In this document: positions 15,250-22,057 of the stretch, piece by piece
Layout: each line of letters begins with the position of its first letter
Numbering within the stretch: the first letter of the stretch is position 1
Assembly: GCA_002292165.1 (NCBI GenBank)
Contig: DBBK01000059.1
Location: forward strand, 1 to 22,057
From: Brevundimonas sp. UBA986
GTDB taxonomy: Bacteria; Pseudomonadota; Alphaproteobacteria; Caulobacterales; Caulobacteraceae
Direction: 5' to 3'
Length of the DNA stretch: 22,057 nt
The notes under the pieces: model-generated
Told to the model about the DNA's origin: nothing
The model's input: the letters and a program-made list of their open reading frames with translations, nothing else
The model's database searches: none
Program-made: the position numbers and the translations under genes

Positions 15250-16833
15250 TCAGGCGACGGCGGGCGCGAGCGGGCGCACGTCAGGAGCCTCAGGGGTCGG
15301 TTCGCCGAACGTCTCCTGTTCGTGGAACGGCCCCTTCTTGATGGCGAGCAGCATCAGCCGGACCTCGACGACGGCGAGTGCGCCGTACAGCAGGGTGAAG
15401 CCGACGATGGTGGCCCACAGCTGGGGCACGGTCAGGCTGGACGCGCCGAGGAAAGTCGGCAGAACCCCGTCGACCGACCACGGCTGACGCCCGAACTCGG
15501 CCAGGATCCAGCCGAACTCGATGGCCACCCACGGCAGGGGCAGAGCGAGCACCGCAATGCGCAGGAACCACTTCGTGTCGTGCTTGCGCATCGTGCAGAG
15601 GACGAAGGCCGTGCCGAACAGGGCGATCATGAACATCCCGATCCCGGCCATGACGCGGAAGCTCCAGAACAGGGCGGGCACATTGGGCACCGTCTCCCAT
15701 GCCGTCTGGCGGATCAGTTCGGGCGAGGCCGTACGCGGATCGGCGACGTGGCGCTTCAGCAGCAGGGCGTAGCCGAGGTCGCGACGATGCAATTCGAACA
15801 CGCCGCGCGCGGCGGGATCGGCCGGGTTGGCCTTGACCTTCTGCAGGGCGTCATAGGCGATGACGCCGCTCTCGATCCGGGTCTCGGCCGTGGCGACCAG
15901 TTCGAAGATGCCCTCGACCGGCTTGTTGACCGTGCGGGTGGCGATCAGGCCCATGACCCACGGCACGTGGACGCCGTAGTGGGTCTGGCGATCCTTCATG
16001 CTGGGAATGCCGACCAGGGTCAGGCCGGCGGGCGCGGGCTCGGTGCGCCACATGGCCTCCAGCGCGGCCAGCTTCATTTTCTGGTTGTCGGTCAAGGCGT
16101 AGCCCGACTGGTCGCCGAGGACCACGACCGAAAGCGACGCCGCCAGACCGAAGGCCGAGGCCACGGTCATCGACCGCTTGGCGAAGCCCACGTGTTTGCC
16201 CCGCAGCAGATAGAAGGCCGAGACGCCCAGCACGAAGACCGAGGCGCAGACATAGCCCGCCGAGACCGTGTGCACGAACTTGGCCTGGGCCACCGGGTTG
16301 AACAGCACGGCCATGAAATCCGTGACCTCCATCCGCATGGTGTCGGGGTTGAAGGCGGCGCCGACCGGGTTCTGCATCCAGCCGTTGGCGATCAGGATCC
16401 ACAGGGCCGAGAGGTTGGTGCCAAGCGCGACCATGAAGGTGACGAACAGGTGGGCCGAGGGCTTCAGCTTCTCCCAGCCGAAGAACATCAGGCCGACGAA
16501 GGTGGCCTCGAGGAAGAAGGCCATCAGCCCCTCGATGGCCAGGGGCGCGCCGAAGATGTCGCCGACGTAGTGGCTGTAGTAGGCCCAGTTCATCCCGAAC
16601 TGGAACTCCATGGTGATGCCGGTGGCGACGCCGAGGACGAAGTTGATGCCGAACAGCGTGCCCCAGAAGCGGGTGATGGTTCGCCAGATCGGACGGCGGG
16701 TCATCACATAGATCGACTCCATGATGACCAGCATGAAGCTCAGCCCCAGGGTCAGGGGCACGAACAGGAAGTGATAGAGGGCCGTCAGCGCGAACTGCAG
16801 CCGGGACAGGTCGACGACCGCGAGGTCGATCAT
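15250..16833 (-). CDS. cydA: Cytochrome bd ubiquinol oxidase subunit I
   Basis: This 527-residue membrane protein oxidises ubiquinol and reduces O2 to water at very low oxygen, without pumping protons. The expected haem ligands are visible: His21 (Escherichia coli His19) in ALYHFLF, His188 (His186) in KFVHTVSAGYV, and Met395 (Met393) in SFRVMAGIG. Glu101 and Glu109 match the conserved proton-path glutamates, and GRQPW is at 448-452. The quinol-binding Q loop, about 240-390, is of the long Escherichia coli-like type. ATG at 16833 has GGAG seven bases upstream. A perfect FNR-type box is 73 bases upstream, shared with divergent cydDC. Confidence 0.97.
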   Translation of the reverse strand: MIDLAVVDLSRLQFALTALYHFLFVPLTLGLSFMLVIMESIYVMTRRPIWRTITRFWGTLFGINFVLGVATGITMEFQFGMNWAYYSHYVGDIFGAPLAIEGLMAFFLEATFVGLMFFGWEKLKPSAHLFVTFMVALGTNLSALWILIANGWMQNPVGAAFNPDTMRMEVTDFMAVLFNPVAQAKFVHTVSAGYVCASVFVLGVSAFYLLRGKHVGFAKRSMTVASAFGLAASLSVVVLGDQSGYALTDNQKMKLAALEAMWRTEPAPAGLTLVGIPSMKDRQTHYGVHVPWVMGLIATRTVNKPVEGIFELVATAETRIESGVIAYDALQKVKANPADPAARGVFELHRRDLGYALLLKRHVADPRTASPELIRQTAWETVPNVPALFWSFRVMAGIGMFMIALFGTAFVLCTMRKHDTKWFLRIAVLALPLPWVAIEFGWILAEFGRQPWSVDGVLPTFLGASSLTVPQLWATIVGFTLLYGALAVVEVRLMLLAIKKGPFHEQETFGEPTPEAPDVRPLAPAVA

Positions 16834-16842
16834 GGCGATGCT

Positions 16843-16884
16843 CCAGGACGCAGGCCCCGACGACCCGCGTTTCGTTCGTCCTGG
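16843..16884 (-). repeat. Inverted repeat in front of cydA
   Basis: CCAGGACG (16843-16850) and CGTCCTGG (16877-16884) are perfect eight-base arms with a 26-base loop. On the mRNA the second arm would overlap the GG of the cydA ribosome binding site. If transcription starts near 16871, as predicted from the FNR box, the outer arm would not be transcribed, and the repeat would then be a DNA feature or chance. Confidence 0.35.
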
Positions 16885-16905
16885 GGGCTCGGCGGGACGC
16901 TCGCC

Positions 16906-16919
16906 TTGATCTGGATCAA
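16906..16919. promoter_or_regulatory. FNR/FixK-type binding site, perfect palindrome, shared by cydAB and cydDC
   Basis: TTGATCTGGATCAA matches the consensus exactly and lies between the divergent cydA and cydD genes, 73 bases from the cydA ATG and 106 bases from the cydD ATG. A start site about 41 bases away on either side would give leaders of roughly 40 and 70 bases. FNR-family regulation of cyd genes is established in several proteobacteria. Confidence 0.78.
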
Positions 16920-17024
16920 AGCTCCGCCGGACCGCCCTCGATACTGGACGGATCGTCCCTGGGCAGTTCGTCCAACGGCGTTTTGTCCCATGGCGTGCGG
17001 CGACGGCCGGCGCTGGAGTCAGTC

Positions 17025-18647
17025 ATGACCGCCGCGCCCATCGCCGTCCCCTCCCCGGCCCTTCCTCTCTCTCCGACCACCTGGCTCAACCAGGCTGGTC
17101 GTCCCTGGCGTCGACTGATCCTGGTCGCCGGCCTTGCCGCCGTCGCCGACGTGCTGCCTGCGATCGGTTTCGCCGCCGGTCTCGCACTCACCCTGACCGG
17201 GCTGGAGCGCTTGCCGGCCGCCGCCTTGCCGTGGCTCATGCTCGCGCTCGTCAGTCTCGTCGTACGCGGCCTCCTCGGTCAGGCGTCGGTCGTGATCGGG
17301 GCGCGGCTGGGCCGGGCGGTGAAGACGGGCGCCAGGGCGCGCCTGCTGCATGACCTGTTCGGGCGCGGTCGCCGATCCGGCGACCGGATGACGGCCTTGG
17401 TCGAGGGAGTCGAGGCTCTGGACGACTATTTCACCCGGTTCGCGCCGCTGCGCCTCGCCGCCGGCCTGTCGCCCTTTCTGCTCATCGCGGCAGCGGCTGT
17501 GGCCAGCCCGGTGTCCGCCGGTATCCTGCTGTTCACCCTCGCCCCCTTCATCCTCGGCATGGCCCTGGCCGGGACAGCGGCGGCGGGCGAGAGCCGTCGC
17601 CAGTTCCAGGCGCTGGAGCGGCTGTCCGGCCTGTTCGTCGACCGCATCCGCGCCCTGCCCGCCCTGCTGGCCTTCGAGGCCGTCGACCGGACCACCGCCG
17701 AGATCGCCACCGCCTCGAACGATCTGGAGCGCCGGACCGCTCGGGTGATGCGGATCGCCTTCCTGTCGTCCGGCGTGCTGGAGTTCTTCTCGGCCCTGTC
17801 AGTCGCCCTGATCGCGGTCTACTGCGGTTTCAATCTGCTACGCCTCCTGCCCTTCCCGGCGCCGGAGACGCTCGACCTGGGCCGCGCCTTCTTCGTCCTC
17901 GCCCTCGCGCCGGAAGTCTATGCGCCGCTGCGCAGGCTGGCCGCCGCCTACCACGACCGTCAGGCCGCCGAGGCCGCGGCCCCTTCGCTTGCCACTCCGG
18001 AAGCGATCCAGGCTGCGCCGTCGGTGATCGGCCACGCGGCGCCCGCAATCCGGTTCAGGGACGTCGCCATCGCCTACGATGGCGGGCCGGCCGTCATCGA
18101 CGGATTCGACTTCGACATCCGCCCCGCCCAGATCGTGGCCCTGATCGGAGCCAGCGGCGCCGGCAAGTCGAGCCTTCTGCACCTGCTGCTCGGCCTCGCC
18201 CCCCTGAGCCGGGGCGAAGTCGAGGTCGGCGAGGCGCGGCTGAGCGCCTGCGGCGACCTTGCCGGCCAGATCGCCTGGGCGGGCCAGCATCCGATCGTCG
18301 TGCCCGGAACCCTGGGCAGGAACATCGCCCTGGCGGATCCGACCGCCTGCCAGACCCGGGTCGCCATCGCCGCGAAGGCCGCCGGTCTTCCCGCCGACCT
18401 GACCCGCGCGATCGACGAACGCGGAGGCGGGTTGTCGGGAGGCGAACGACGTCGCCTGGGCCTCGCCCGCGCCTTTCTGAAGCGGGCGCCGATCCTGCTG
18501 CTGGATGAGCCGACCGCCAACCTCGACCCGGCCGCCGAAGCCGCCATGCTGGACGCCATCCGCCAGACCGCGCGTGGCCGCACGACCCTGATCGCCACCC
18601 ACTCCCCGGCCGTCGCCGCCCTGGCCGACCGCGTGGTGCAGTTGTGA
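17025..18647 (+). CDS. cydD: CydD, thiol/haem ABC exporter subunit required for cytochrome bd
   Basis: This 540-residue protein joins a six-helix membrane domain to an ABC ATPase. It pairs with CydC and is needed for active cytochrome bd, probably by exporting glutathione or cysteine and affecting haem assembly. Walker A (GASGAGKSS) is at about 375-383, the signature LSGGE at about 470-474, and Walker B (ILLLDEP) at about 490. ATG at 17025 is chosen because GGAG lies six bases upstream; an in-frame TTG at 16983 is less likely. The stop overlaps the cydC start as GTGA, indicating translational coupling. Confidence 0.93.
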   Translation: MTAAPIAVPSPALPLSPTTWLNQAGRPWRRLILVAGLAAVADVLPAIGFAAGLALTLTGLERLPAAALPWLMLALVSLVVRGLLGQASVVIGARLGRAVKTGARARLLHDLFGRGRRSGDRMTALVEGVEALDDYFTRFAPLRLAAGLSPFLLIAAAAVASPVSAGILLFTLAPFILGMALAGTAAAGESRRQFQALERLSGLFVDRIRALPALLAFEAVDRTTAEIATASNDLERRTARVMRIAFLSSGVLEFFSALSVALIAVYCGFNLLRLLPFPAPETLDLGRAFFVLALAPEVYAPLRRLAAAYHDRQAAEAAAPSLATPEAIQAAPSVIGHAAPAIRFRDVAIAYDGGPAVIDGFDFDIRPAQIVALIGASGAGKSSLLHLLLGLAPLSRGEVEVGEARLSACGDLAGQIAWAGQHPIVVPGTLGRNIALADPTACQTRVAIAAKAAGLPADLTRAIDERGGGLSGGERRRLGLARAFLKRAPILLLDEPTANLDPAAEAAMLDAIRQTARGRTTLIATHSPAVAALADRVVQL

Positions 18648-20290
18648 GCGCGCCCGGCCGCATCGGGGCGATGATCGCCGGCCAAACCCATGCCCAACGC
18701 AACCGGCTGCGGCTGGCGGCGGCCGGCGGGGCGGTCGTTTCGGCAGCTGCGGTAAGCCTGCTGGGTCTCTCGGGCTGGTTCATCACCGGGGCCGCCTTCG
18801 CAGGCCTGGCTGGCGCGGCGGCAGCCCAGGGCTTCAACTATATGATGCCAAGCGCGATCATTCGGCTGCTGGCCATCCTGCGGACGGGTGCGCGGTATGT
18901 CGAGCGGGTCTCGGGACATGAGGCGGCGTTGAAGGCTCTCGCCCGGTTACGACCGCAGCTGTTCGACGCCATCGCCTCGGGTCCGACCGCGCAGGCGCTG
19001 GCCTTGTCGTCCGGCGAACTGTCCGGGCGACTGGTGCAGGATGTGGACGCGATCCAGACCTTGTTCGTACGCCGGTCGGCGCCCTGGAGCCTCGGCGCCG
19101 GCGTCGGCTCGGCCGTACTGCTCGCGGGACTGGCGTCCCGGGGCGCGGCCGCCGCCCTGTTCGGGGTCATGGTTGTGACGTGTCTGGGGTGCGTCGTGAT
19201 CGCCCGCCGTCTCGCCGCCCCCGCCGGACGCGAGATCCAGATCGCCGTCGGCGCCCTGAAGGACCGTCTCTCGGCGCTGGAGGCTGCGGCGCCCGAACTG
19301 AAGGCCTATGGCCTCGACGGATGGGCGGTGCGGGAGGTCGAGGAGGCCGCCGCCCGTCACGACCGCGCGAAGATTACCCTGGTCCGCGCCGGCGGCTGGA
19401 TGGCGCTTTGGCAGGCCGTCGCCACGGCTTTGGCCGTCGGCCTGATCATGGCGGCGACGATCGGATCGCCCCTGCCGCTGATCGCGCTGGCCGCCCTGGT
19501 CGCGGTCATGGGGGTGGACTCCGCCGCCGGCCTGGCCGGAGCCCTGCATCAGGGCGGAGCGGCGTCCGAGGCCTTGAAAAGGCTGGACGCGGTCATCACC
19601 GATCCGACCGTGCGAGGCGGTCGATCGCCTCACGGACACACTCTCGCCCTGCCATCCATGACCGAGGACTGCGCCCCGCCGCTGCGGATCGGTCTGTTCG
19701 GCCCGTCCGGCGCGGGAAAGACGACCCTGATCGAGCGACTGATCGGCCTGCGGGAGATCTTGCCTGGCGAGGCGCGTCTCGGCGGTCGCGACGCCTCGGA
19801 GATCGTAACCGCCGACCGACGCGCTTTGTTCGCTTACGCCGCCCAAGACGTCCGCCTTCTCGATGCCAGCGTCCGCGACAATCTTCTGATGGCGGGCGCG
19901 GTCGACGACGCGGCGATGTGGGTCGCACTGGAGGACGCCGGGCTGGCGGCCCGGATCCGGGCTGCCCCGGGGCGCCTCGACGCTCGCGTCGGCCCGAACG
20001 GCGAGCGTCTGTCGGGCGGCGAACGGCGCAGACTGGGGCTGGCTCGCGCCCTGCTGCGCGACGCGCCCTGGCTGGTGCTGGACGAGCCGACCGAGGGGCT
20101 GGACGGCGCGACGGAGGTTCGTGTCCTGGACGCGCTTGATCGTCGGCTGACGGCACGAGGCCAGGGGTTGATCCTCGTCAGCCACCGGACCGGGCCGCTG
20201 GCGCTCTGTGATCGCGTCAACCGGGTCAGCGGACGCGACGGCGACGGCAGGATCCTGATCGCCTCACAGCCCGCCGAAGCCGCAGCCTGA
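18644..20290 (+). CDS. cydC: CydC, thiol/haem ABC exporter subunit required for cytochrome bd
   Basis: This 548-residue partner of CydD has the same layout. The N-terminal membrane domain includes SLLGLSGWFITGAAFAG (a segment typical of CydC) and RYVERVSGHEAALKAL. Walker A (GPSGAGKT) is at 353-360, LSGGE at 456-460 and Walker B (WLVLDEP) near 476. The GTG start at 18644 shares four bases with the cydD stop. Both ATPase sites look complete in sequence. The assignment of order D then C follows the family resemblance, and the pair is transcribed divergently from cydAB. Confidence 0.93.
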   Translation: MSAPGRIGAMIAGQTHAQRNRLRLAAAGGAVVSAAAVSLLGLSGWFITGAAFAGLAGAAAAQGFNYMMPSAIIRLLAILRTGARYVERVSGHEAALKALARLRPQLFDAIASGPTAQALALSSGELSGRLVQDVDAIQTLFVRRSAPWSLGAGVGSAVLLAGLASRGAAAALFGVMVVTCLGCVVIARRLAAPAGREIQIAVGALKDRLSALEAAAPELKAYGLDGWAVREVEEAAARHDRAKITLVRAGGWMALWQAVATALAVGLIMAATIGSPLPLIALAALVAVMGVDSAAGLAGALHQGGAASEALKRLDAVITDPTVRGGRSPHGHTLALPSMTEDCAPPLRIGLFGPSGAGKTTLIERLIGLREILPGEARLGGRDASEIVTADRRALFAYAAQDVRLLDASVRDNLLMAGAVDDAAMWVALEDAGLAARIRAAPGRLDARVGPNGERLSGGERRRLGLARALLRDAPWLVLDEPTEGLDGATEVRVLDALDRRLTARGQGLILVSHRTGPLALCDRVNRVSGRDGDGRILIASQPAEAAA

Positions 20291-20320
20291 CGGCTTGTGA
20301 AGACGCGGTGACCGTGAGGC

Positions 20321-20340
20321 TCCTGGACCATAGACCAGGA
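20321..20340 (+). repeat. Small hairpin downstream of cydC
   Basis: TCCTGG and CCAGGA form a six-base-pair stem around an eight-base loop, 30 bases after the cydC stop. No T-run follows, so it is at most a weak terminator. Confidence 0.35.
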
Positions 20341-20372
20341 CAGTCCTGCTTCTGCAGACGGAGGCGACGGAA

Positions 20373-20386
20373 TTGACAAAAATCAA
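20373..20386 (+). promoter_or_regulatory. FNR/FixK-type binding site upstream of the cytochrome gene
   Basis: TTGACAAAAATCAA matches TTGAT-N4-ATCAA with one substitution in the first half site. It ends 48 bases before the cytochrome ATG, which would put a start site about 41 bases from the box centre close to 20421, with a very short leader. Confidence 0.65.
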
Positions 20387-20434
20387 CGCGCTTCCTGCCG
20401 CCGACGACAGGATGACGTCGAAACGAGGGACGCC

Positions 20435-20821
20435 ATGCGACCAATACTGCTCTGCGTCATGATCGTGTCGGCAGGCTGCGCCGCTCCGACAATACGGCCT
20501 GTACAGGTCGGAGAACGGGCTGTCGCAGGCGATCCCTGGGGCAGGCCGGGATCCGCGTCACGCGGCGCCGTTCTGGCTCAGACACGGTGTTCCAGTTGTC
20601 ACGCCATCGGCCGATTTGATCGCAGCGCCCTTGCCGCCGCCCCGCCGTTCCGCGGGCTGGCCCAGCGCTATCCGGTCGCCAATCTTCAGGAAGCCTTCGC
20701 CGAAGGGCTCGTCACCGCCCATCCGACGATGCCGCAGTTCCAGTTCGAGGAAGACGATATCGCCGACCTGATCGCCTATCTGGACAGCGTCGGCGACGCC
20801 GACACCCGCCAGGCGCCCTGA
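20435..20821 (+). CDS. Small c-type cytochrome, probable lipoprotein
   Basis: This 128-residue protein has a short signal peptide with a lipobox-like SAGC, which suggests lipid anchoring in the periplasm. It has one haem-binding CSSCH motif at about residues 52-56 and a likely axial Met in HPTMPQFQFEEDDIADLIAYL, so it is a monohaem class I cytochrome that passes electrons. GAGG lies six bases before the ATG. The FNR-type box upstream and the adjoining cydDC suggest low-oxygen expression. Its redox partner is unknown. It converges on the copper ATPase gene with a 13-base gap. Confidence 0.87.
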   Translation: MRPILLCVMIVSAGCAAPTIRPVQVGERAVAGDPWGRPGSASRGAVLAQTRCSSCHAIGRFDRSALAAAPPFRGLAQRYPVANLQEAFAEGLVTAHPTMPQFQFEEDDIADLIAYLDSVGDADTRQAP

Positions 20822-20834
20822 CGGCGATCGGGTT

Positions 20835-22057
20835 TCAAAGTCGCATGGTCCTCAGCCTCAGCGCGTTGGTGATCACGCTGACCGAAGACAAGGCCATGGC
20901 CAACGCCGCCAGGGCCGGAGACAGCATCAGCCCGAAGGCGGGGTAGAGAAGCCCGGCGGCGATCGGAATGCCGAGCGCATTGTAGCCGAAGGCGAACAGG
21001 AGATTCTGGCGGATATTGCCCATGACCGCCTGCGACAACCGGCGCGCCCGCACGATGCTCTGCAGATCGCCCTGCAACAGGGTGACGCCCGCGCTTTCGA
21101 TCGCGACATCGGACCCCGCTCCCATGGCGACGCCGACGTCGGCGGCGGCCAGGGCCGGCGCATCGTTTACCCCGTCGCCCGCCATGACGACGACCCGTCC
21201 CCGCTCCCGGAGGCCTTGAACGACGGCGGCCTTGTCCTGAGGCAGGACCTCGGCATGGACGTCATCGATACCCAGACGACGCGCCACCGCCTCGGCGGTC
21301 GTGCGATTGTCGCCGGTCATCATGACCACATGCACTCCCGCCGCCCTGAGGTCCTGCAAGGCGGCCGCCGTGGTCGACTTGATGGGATCGGCGATCCCGA
21401 TGACGCCGACGGCGACGCCGGCGACGCCGACGAAGATCGCCGTGGCTCCGTCCGACCGCAGAACTTCAGCCTGGGTTTCGAGGCCCGACACATCGACGCC
21501 CTGCTCGGTCAGGAACCGGCCGGCGCCCAGAACCACCCTGTGCTCCTCGACGACGCCCGTGACGCCCCGGCCGACCGGGCTGTCGAAGTCGGAAGCGTCC
21601 GACAGGGGCAACCCTCGCGCCGTCGCCGCCCTGACCACGGCCTGCGCGAGCGGATGCTCGCTGCCGCGTTCCAGACTCGCCGCCAGCCGGAGCAGTTCCG
21701 CTTCATCGAAGCCCGCCACCACCTGAACCGCGGTCACCGACGGCCGCCCCTCGGTCAGAGTGCCGGTCTTGTCGAACACCAGAGCGTCGACCTTCTCGAA
21801 GCGTTCCAGGGCTTCGGCGTCGCGGATCAGAACGCCGGCCTGGGCGCCCCGCCCGACGCCGACCATGATCGAGATCGGCGTCGCGAGCCCAAGGGCGCAA
21901 GGACAGGCGATGATCAACACCGACACCGCCGCCAGCAGCGCATAGGACAGGCGGGGCTCGGGGCCGAGCAGACCCCAGGCGACCGCCGCCAGAATAGCGA
22001 CTCCGATCACGGCGGGGACGAAGACCCCCGAGACCCGGTCCGCCAGCCGCTGGATCG
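20835..22057 (-). CDS. copA: CopA-type copper-transporting P-type ATPase (partial, 5' end beyond the window)
   Basis: The visible C-terminal 407 or so residues run from IQRLADRVSG to the stop at 20835. They contain the metal-transport motif CPC in IIACPCALGLATP, the phosphorylated Asp in DKTGTLTEG, the SEHPLA nucleotide-binding motif, TGDN, and GDGVNDAPALAAADVGVAMG. The last helices read GYNALGIPIAAG and MALSSVSVITNALRLR, the YN and MxxSS patterns of Cu+ exporters, rather than the FixI/CcoI type. It would export Cu+ from the cytoplasm. The N-terminal metal-binding domains are outside the window. Confidence 0.93.
   Translation of the reverse strand, partial: IQRLADRVSGVFVPAVIGVAILAAVAWGLLGPEPRLSYALLAAVSVLIIACPCALGLATPISIMVGVGRGAQAGVLIRDAEALERFEKVDALVFDKTGTLTEGRPSVTAVQVVAGFDEAELLRLAASLERGSEHPLAQAVVRAATARGLPLSDASDFDSPVGRGVTGVVEEHRVVLGAGRFLTEQGVDVSGLETQAEVLRSDGATAIFVGVAGVAVGVIGIADPIKSTTAAALQDLRAAGVHVVMMTGDNRTTAEAVARRLGIDDVHAEVLPQDKAAVVQGLRERGRVVVMAGDGVNDAPALAAADVGVAMGAGSDVAIESAGVTLLQGDLQSIVRARRLSQAVMGNIRQNLLFAFGYNALGIPIAAGLLYPAFGLMLSPALAALAMALSSVSVITNALRLRTMRL

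Noticed and set aside
15322..17028. 568-codon plus-strand frame opposite cydA
   Set aside because: It is the antisense of a clear cydA. Its Gln/Asp/Gly/His-rich composition is typical of reversed high-GC coding DNA.
18947..20185. 412-codon minus-strand frame opposite cydC
   Set aside because: Antisense shadow of a gene with complete ABC motifs.
1..22057. tRNA, rRNA, CRISPR array, insertion sequence or prophage
   Set aside because: No cloverleaf-like gene, regular repeat-spacer array, transposase or phage protein was seen on either strand.

Overview
The window is high-GC DNA with dense, short-spaced genes from what looks like an alphaproteobacterium, most likely Caulobacterales and possibly Brevundimonas. 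This assignment rests on codon usage, on a FecI/FecR/TonB-receptor cluster with an N-terminal STN domain, and on FNR/FixK-type boxes in front of microaerobic genes. It is an inference, not a database result. No rRNA, tRNA, CRISPR array, transposase or phage gene was seen.

The left part (about 1-9600) is a mixed accessory region. On the minus strand lies a cell-surface signalling cluster: ECF sigma factor (fecI-like), anti-sigma/FecR protein, and a TonB-dependent receptor with a signalling domain, followed after a gap by a secreted cupin protein. Divergent from it are an isoprenylcysteine-methyltransferase-like membrane protein, an overlapping Cys-rich protein of unknown function, a doubtful small ORF and a VIT/CCC1-type metal transporter. 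Convergent to these is a universal stress protein gene whose stop codon overlaps the probable TTG start of a LysE/RhtB exporter.

The right part (about 9600-22057) is a low-oxygen respiration block. It holds a succinate/acetate CoA-transferase, ompW, a cydA-cydB-cydX-hemN operon (cytochrome bd oxidase, its small CydX subunit, and oxygen-independent haem synthesis), the divergent cydDC exporter operon, a small c-type cytochrome lipoprotein, and the 3' part of a CopA-type copper ATPase that runs off the window. Five FNR/FixK-like sites (TTGAT-N4-ATCAA type) sit in the intergenic regions in front of the usp/CoA-transferase pair, ompW, cydA/cydD and the cytochrome gene. They suggest one oxygen-responsive regulon, although no FNR/FixK gene is in the window. 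cydX (49 codons) was found by reading the minus strand directly.

The least expected feature is in the leader of the fecI-like gene. A hairpin followed by seven U residues looks like an intrinsic terminator, and an upstream copy of one stem arm could form a competing hairpin. This resembles an attenuator, and it needs experimental support.
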